From positions 1-12,084 of the forward strand of contig CANCUC010000014.1 in NCBI GenBank assembly GCA_947381255.1: 12,084 nucleotides of DNA, written 5' to 3'. The translations under genes and the position numbers were made by a program. Of the stretch, positions 11,591 through 12,084 are shown piece by piece; position 1 is the first letter of the stretch, and each line of letters begins with the position of its first letter. The notes below the pieces were generated by a model that was not told where the DNA came from, ran no database searches, and saw nothing but the letters and a program-made list of their open reading frames with translations. Origin of the DNA: Actinomycetota bacterium. GTDB taxonomy: Bacteria; Actinomycetota; Actinomycetes; Nanopelagicales; Nanopelagicaceae.

Positions 11591-12084
11591 GGATTGATCT
11601 CAAAATCTGGATCAACGAATGCCAGGAGTTTCGGATTCTCGCGGATGTGATCGATAAATTCTTTCGGTGCCTTCTCTAAGAAGTGTGACATCGGAACAAT
11701 TACATAGAGAGAGCTGGCGCGAACCGCCACCGGACCTTCATAAGAATCCAAGTGTCCTTCAGCCTCTGCATAAACTTTGCGACCAGACTGACCAGTGATC
11801 TTTGCGGTGATGTAGAGATTAGCACCGACGGGCACGGGTAAAACGAAATCTGTTTCCAAGCGCGCAGTAACGGCTGGTGCGCGAAGCAACCACATTAACT
11901 TTCCAAGCGCCTCATCAAATGCGAGTGATAACAATCCACCATGGGCAAGACCTGGCGCACCTTGGTGATTATCAGTCACGGTGAAGATGGCGGTGATGTT
12001 CTGGCCCTCTCCTGCTTGGGCAACGAGATGAAGACCGGTCGGGTGTAATTCACCGCAACCAAAACAATTTGCATAATGCGAAGG
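11587..12084 (-). CDS. PaaI-like hotdog-fold thioesterase, 5' end beyond the window
   Basis: The C-terminal 165 residues are visible, and the frame runs open to the right edge. The obvious in-window start, a GTG at 11979, lies mid-domain. The 35 upstream codons continue the family sequence: a CFGCG motif, then HPTGLHL, leading into TDNHQGAPGLAHGG. The hotdog helix LLSLAFDEALGKL and strands RLETDFVLPVPVG and GRKVYAEAEGHL follow. Actinobacterial members of this group commonly carry the N-terminal Cys-Phe-Gly-Cys-Gly. Enzymes of the family hydrolyse acyl-CoA thioesters, but the substrate here is unknown. The stop codon overlaps the dut start by 4 bases (ATGA), indicating translational coupling with dut and DUF3159. 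An annotation starting at 11979 would lose a conserved N-terminal third. The true start lies outside the window. Confidence 0.85.
   Translation of the reverse strand, partial: PSHYANCFGCGELHPTGLHLVAQAGEGQNITAIFTVTDNHQGAPGLAHGGLLSLAFDEALGKLMWLLRAPAVTARLETDFVLPVPVGANLYITAKITGQSGRKVYAEAEGHLDSYEGPVAVRASSLYVIVPMSHFLEKAPKEFIDHIRENPKLLAFVDPDFEINP

Overview
The window looks like a piece of the conserved chromosome of an actinobacterium with a compact, streamlined genome. Three protein families point there: DUF3000, DUF3159 and the paired TrkA/RCK proteins of CeoB/CeoC type. So does the ribD-C, DUF3000, RNase D, dxs gene order, and a TRAM-domain methyltransferase next to ceoBC with DUF3159 and dut following. 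From memory, this broadly resembles the Mycobacterium tuberculosis Rv2671-Rv2697 neighbourhood. Base composition looks mid-range by eye (not computed). Gaps are tiny and tail-to-tail genes overlap. A freshwater acI/Nanopelagicales-like actinobacterium is my best guess; this is inference, not proof.

Layout. Positions 1-56 hold a divergent promoter region and perhaps the first codons of a leftward gene. Rightward genes follow: a stand-alone RibD C-terminal reductase domain protein (57-578), DUF3000 (604-1155), RNase D (1171-2451) and an FTR1/EfeU-type iron permease (2510-3349). The leftward block 3264-9167 holds, in transcription order, a TRAM-domain RNA methyltransferase, aconitase and DXP synthase. 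A 30-bp divergent gap separates it from the rightward ceoB-ceoC pair (9198-10528). The last block runs leftward from the right edge: a PaaI-like hotdog thioesterase (cut by the edge), dut and DUF3159, joined by a 4-bp overlap and a 0-bp junction.

The functions are mostly core: a riboflavin-type reductase fold, RNA processing, RNA methylation, the TCA cycle, isoprenoid/thiamine precursor synthesis, iron uptake, K+ channel/transporter gating and dUTP removal. There is no RNA gene, mobile element, CRISPR array or gene-free stretch over 300 bases. The longest stretch between recognised genes is about 60 bases.

The most striking non-coding signal is a repeated promoter layout. A TANNNT -10 hexamer lies 6-7 bases before the start codon of most first-in-unit genes (TAAAGT, TACCCT, TAGGCT, TAGAAT, TAAGAT, TAAGTT), with no Shine-Dalgarno sequence. 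This predicts leaderless transcripts as the default. Second are a perfect 11-bp-arm inverted repeat over the -35 region of the iron permease gene, and a divergent promoter pair packed into 30 bp between the methyltransferase and ceoB. I saw no clear unknown defence or biosynthetic system here. The interest lies in the regulatory architecture, the overlaps, and conserved neighbours that seem to be missing.
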